Source: Clostridiales bacterium
GTDB lineage: Bacteria > Bacillota > Clostridia > Oscillospirales > Ruminococcaceae
Direction of reading: 5' to 3'
Length of the DNA stretch: 64,000 bases
Assembly: GCA_003150405.1 (NCBI GenBank)
Contig: QAMM01000010.1
Coordinates: 62,001 to 126,000, forward strand
The position numbers and the translations under genes are program-made. The stretch's first letter is position 1. The number at the start of each line of letters is the position of its first letter. Shown piece by piece: positions 62,321-64,000 of this stretch. A model generated the notes under the pieces. It saw only the letters and a list, made by a program, of their open reading frames with translations. It searched no databases and had not been told where the DNA came from.

Positions 62321-63388
62321 TTAGCAGACCTTGACAATCCAGCCGCGGGTATCCGGACGGCGGCCCCACTGGATGCCGGTGAGTTCGTCGTAGAGCTTCT
62401 GGGAAATTTCGCCGATCTGATTGTTGTTGATCTCCATCTTCAGGTCGCCGTATTTGAGCTCGCCCACTGGAGAAATAACCGCGGCGGTTCCGGTGCCAAA
62501 GGCTTCCTTGAGCTGTCCGGCCTTGTAGGCGTCAACCAGCTCGTCAATCGAGAGCATCCGCTCCGAAACTTTGTAGCCCCAATCCTTGAGCACCTCAATG
62601 CAGGATTTGCGGGTAATGCCCGGCAGGATGGAGCCGTGCAGCTTCGGTGTGACGACTTCATCGCCAATGACAAAAAATACGTTCATAGCGCCGACTTCTT
62701 CAATGTACTTCTGTTCTACGCCATCGAGCCAGAGCACCTGGGAATAACCTTCTTCCCCGGCGACATTCTGTGCCTTGAGGGAGATAGCGTAGTTTGCGCC
62801 GGCCTTAACCTCACCGGTGCCGCCGCGGACAGCGCGGACGTAGTTTTTCTCCACATAAATGCTGACCGGATTCAGGCCGGTCGCATAATAAGCGCCGGAC
62901 GGGGAGAGGATAATGATGAACTTGTAGCTGGAGGAGGCATGAACGCCGAGGAACGGCTCGGTTGCAAAGACAAACGGGCGGATGTAGAGGGACGCGCCCT
63001 CCGCATGCGGCACCCAGTCCTTGTCCAGCTCAACCAGAGTTTTCAGAGCTTCCAGCATAAGGTCCTCATCAATTTCCGGGATGCACATGCGCCGGTTAGA
63101 ATTGTTGAGCCGCTTGCAATTCTCCTGCGGGCGGAAGAGCTGAATGTGACCATCGTCAGTACGGTAGGCTTTTAAGCCTTCAAAAATGGTCTGGGAATAG
63201 TGCAGCACCGAGCAGGACGGGTCAAGCGCAATCGGGCCGTAGGGGACAATCTGCGCGTCGTGCCAGCCAGTATCCTTATCCCAATCCATGACGAACATGT
63301 GATCGGTAAAAATATGGCCGAAGCCCAGTTTGGTCTCATCTGCCGGCTTTTGCTTTGGATTTTGGGTTTTGGTAATTTTAATGTTCAT
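62321..63388 (-). CDS. ilvE: Branched-chain amino-acid aminotransferase
   Basis: A 355-residue PLP enzyme of the eukaryote-like BCAT subgroup (about 350 residues). [29 protein letters not shown] and [14 protein letters not shown] are conserved blocks, and a Lys in the last region binds PLP. It interconverts Val, Leu and Ile with their 2-oxoacids. AAGGAAG precedes the ATG. A 280-base leader with a terminator lies upstream. Confidence 0.95.
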   Translation of the reverse strand: MNIKITKTQNPKQKPADETKLGFGHIFTDHMFVMDWDKDTGWHDAQIVPYGPIALDPSCSVLHYSQTIFEGLKAYRTDDGHIQLFRPQENCKRLNNSNRRMCIPEIDEDLMLEALKTLVELDKDWVPHAEGASLYIRPFVFATEPFLGVHASSSYKFIIILSPSGAYYATGLNPVSIYVEKNYVRAVRGGTGEVKAGANYAISLKAQNVAGEEGYSQVLWLDGVEQKYIEEVGAMNVFFVIGDEVVTPKLHGSILPGITRKSCIEVLKDWGYKVSERMLSIDELVDAYKAGQLKEAFGTGTAAVISPVGELKYGDLKMEINNNQIGEISQKLYDELTGIQWGRRPDTRGWIVKVC

Positions 63389-63445
63389 GTGGGCACTTCC
63401 TTATAATCGAATCTTTATCGGGACTGCCGCCCGGCAAGAAAAAGG

Positions 63446-63468
63446 GCGCTCCAACGGGTTTGGAACGC
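63446..63468 (-). terminator. Terminator in the ilvE leader
   Basis: On the minus strand GCGTTCCAA-ACCCG-TTGGAGCGC followed by CCTTTTTCTT. It lies between the ilvE promoter and ilvE, so it is a candidate attenuator. I do not see the T-box core AGGGTGGNACCGCG. Confidence 0.65.
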
Positions 63469-63672
63469 GGCGCTGCAGAGGAACCCTTGCAGACTCTGGT
63501 ACAGCCCGAATGGGAACCCACTCACAGGCGTTCGGTAACGTCTGCGGGCGCCGTTCGCTTTGGCTGGGAGGCAGAACGTTCCCCCACCGGGGAACTCCGC
63601 GATAATTGTTTGCTGCTACCGGCGGAAAAGCCGCGCCCTCCCTGGATTTGGCCCGCCGCCGGGGATGATTTT

Positions 63673-63700
63673 ATTATAGCACAACTGTGTCATTTTTCAA
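63673..63700 (-). promoter_or_regulatory. Promoter of ilvE
   Basis: TTGAAA, 16 bases, TATAAT with TGn extension on the minus strand. Confidence 0.75.
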
Positions 63701-63759
63701 CAAGACGGAAAAGAAAAACCAAATACACTTGTAAAATACGTCGATTTTACTGATTCGCG

Positions 63760-63788
63760 TTGAAATTACAGCCTGTTTCCTATATAAT
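63760..63788 (+). promoter_or_regulatory. Promoter of the last, partial gene
   Basis: TTGAAA, 17 bases, TATAAT. Confidence 0.8.
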
Positions 63789-63864
63789 TAATGCATTGAA
63801 CCATTTGACAGGTTGGCGGGGCTTCCCCTGCCTTTCATGTATATTGCAAGAAGGAGTGGATGAC

Positions 63865-64000
63865 ATGAATCATCTGACGGCGGACGCATTCCGTGAACAA
63901 ATCCGGCAGAGGCTCAACGAAAACATTGGCATTACCGAGCAGATGGCGGAGAACAAAGACCTGTACCAGGCCGTTTCCATGATTGTCAGCGAGATGGCGC
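63865..64000 (+). CDS. Start of an unidentified gene (runs off the window)
   Basis: An open frame from an ATG with AAGGAG about 9 bases upstream and a good promoter 80 bases back. The visible 45 residues begin MNHLTADAFREQIRQRLNEN and are helical. They are too short to assign a family. Confidence 0.75.
   Translation, partial: MNHLTADAFREQIRQRLNENIGITEQMAENKDLYQAVSMIVSEMA

Overview
The window looks like chromosome of a moderately GC-rich, low-GC-phylum Gram-positive anaerobe of the class Clostridia, probably the Oscillospirales/Ruminococcaceae group. The evidence is strong Shine-Dalgarno sites, sigma-A promoters and Rho-independent terminators throughout, an IreB-family protein, a CarD regulator, a CsoR copper repressor, LPxTG-type surface anchoring, and many glycan-acting enzymes. 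No genus is claimed. No prophage, IS element, plasmid origin or CRISPR array was seen.

Layout. 1-7.8 kb: HAD phosphatase, VanZ-like protein, amidohydrolase, PlsC-type acyltransferase, MTA/SAH nucleosidase, serine hydrolase, and a translationally coupled ribokinase plus nucleoside hydrolase pair for nucleoside ribose salvage. 7.9-24 kb: thioesterase, a Cys-rich mini-protein, a large heparinase-like protein, VanY-type carboxypeptidase with a VanR/VanS-like two-component system, a tandem GNAT protein, a MarR-MATE efflux operon with a visible operator, esterase, membrane protein, methyltransferase and an FAD oxidoreductase. 24.5-31.2 kb: CarD, then an ArsR-like regulator divergent from a glycan operon (six-hairpin enzyme and GH51 arabinofuranosidase).

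31.7-43.2 kb is the centrepiece. A 3405-residue cell-wall-anchored surface protein contains 123 consecutive 12-residue acidic DTDGDGKPDVNV units. At DNA level these form a 288-bp higher-order repeat that is almost perfectly homogenised. Upstream lies a 307-bp segment bounded by perfect 25-bp inverted repeats. It carries a strong promoter (TTGACA-17-TAATCT), a cre-like CcpA box and a terminator, and is followed directly by a tyrosine recombinase gene whose stop codon lies inside the right inverted repeat. I read this as a phase-variable, invertible promoter switch for the giant adhesin. In the orientation given, the promoter points away from the adhesin (apparent OFF state) and reads antisense into the recombinase gene.

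43.6-50 kb is housekeeping: tRNA-Arg(ACG), lgt, a DUF4190 protein, ireB and pheST. 50-56 kb: a DUF6106-like protein, a holo-ACP synthase/NAD(P)HX dehydratase fusion, a hypothetical secreted or anchored protein, and a CsoR-controlled copper operon in which CopA is fused in frame to a CopZ-like domain that has its own ribosome binding site. 56-64 kb: an M23/LysM/G5 cell-wall peptidase, LuxS, a polar amino-acid ABC transporter, RluA-type pseudouridine synthase, IlvE, and the start of an unidentified gene. MtnN and LuxS together supply the SAH detoxification route that also makes AI-2.
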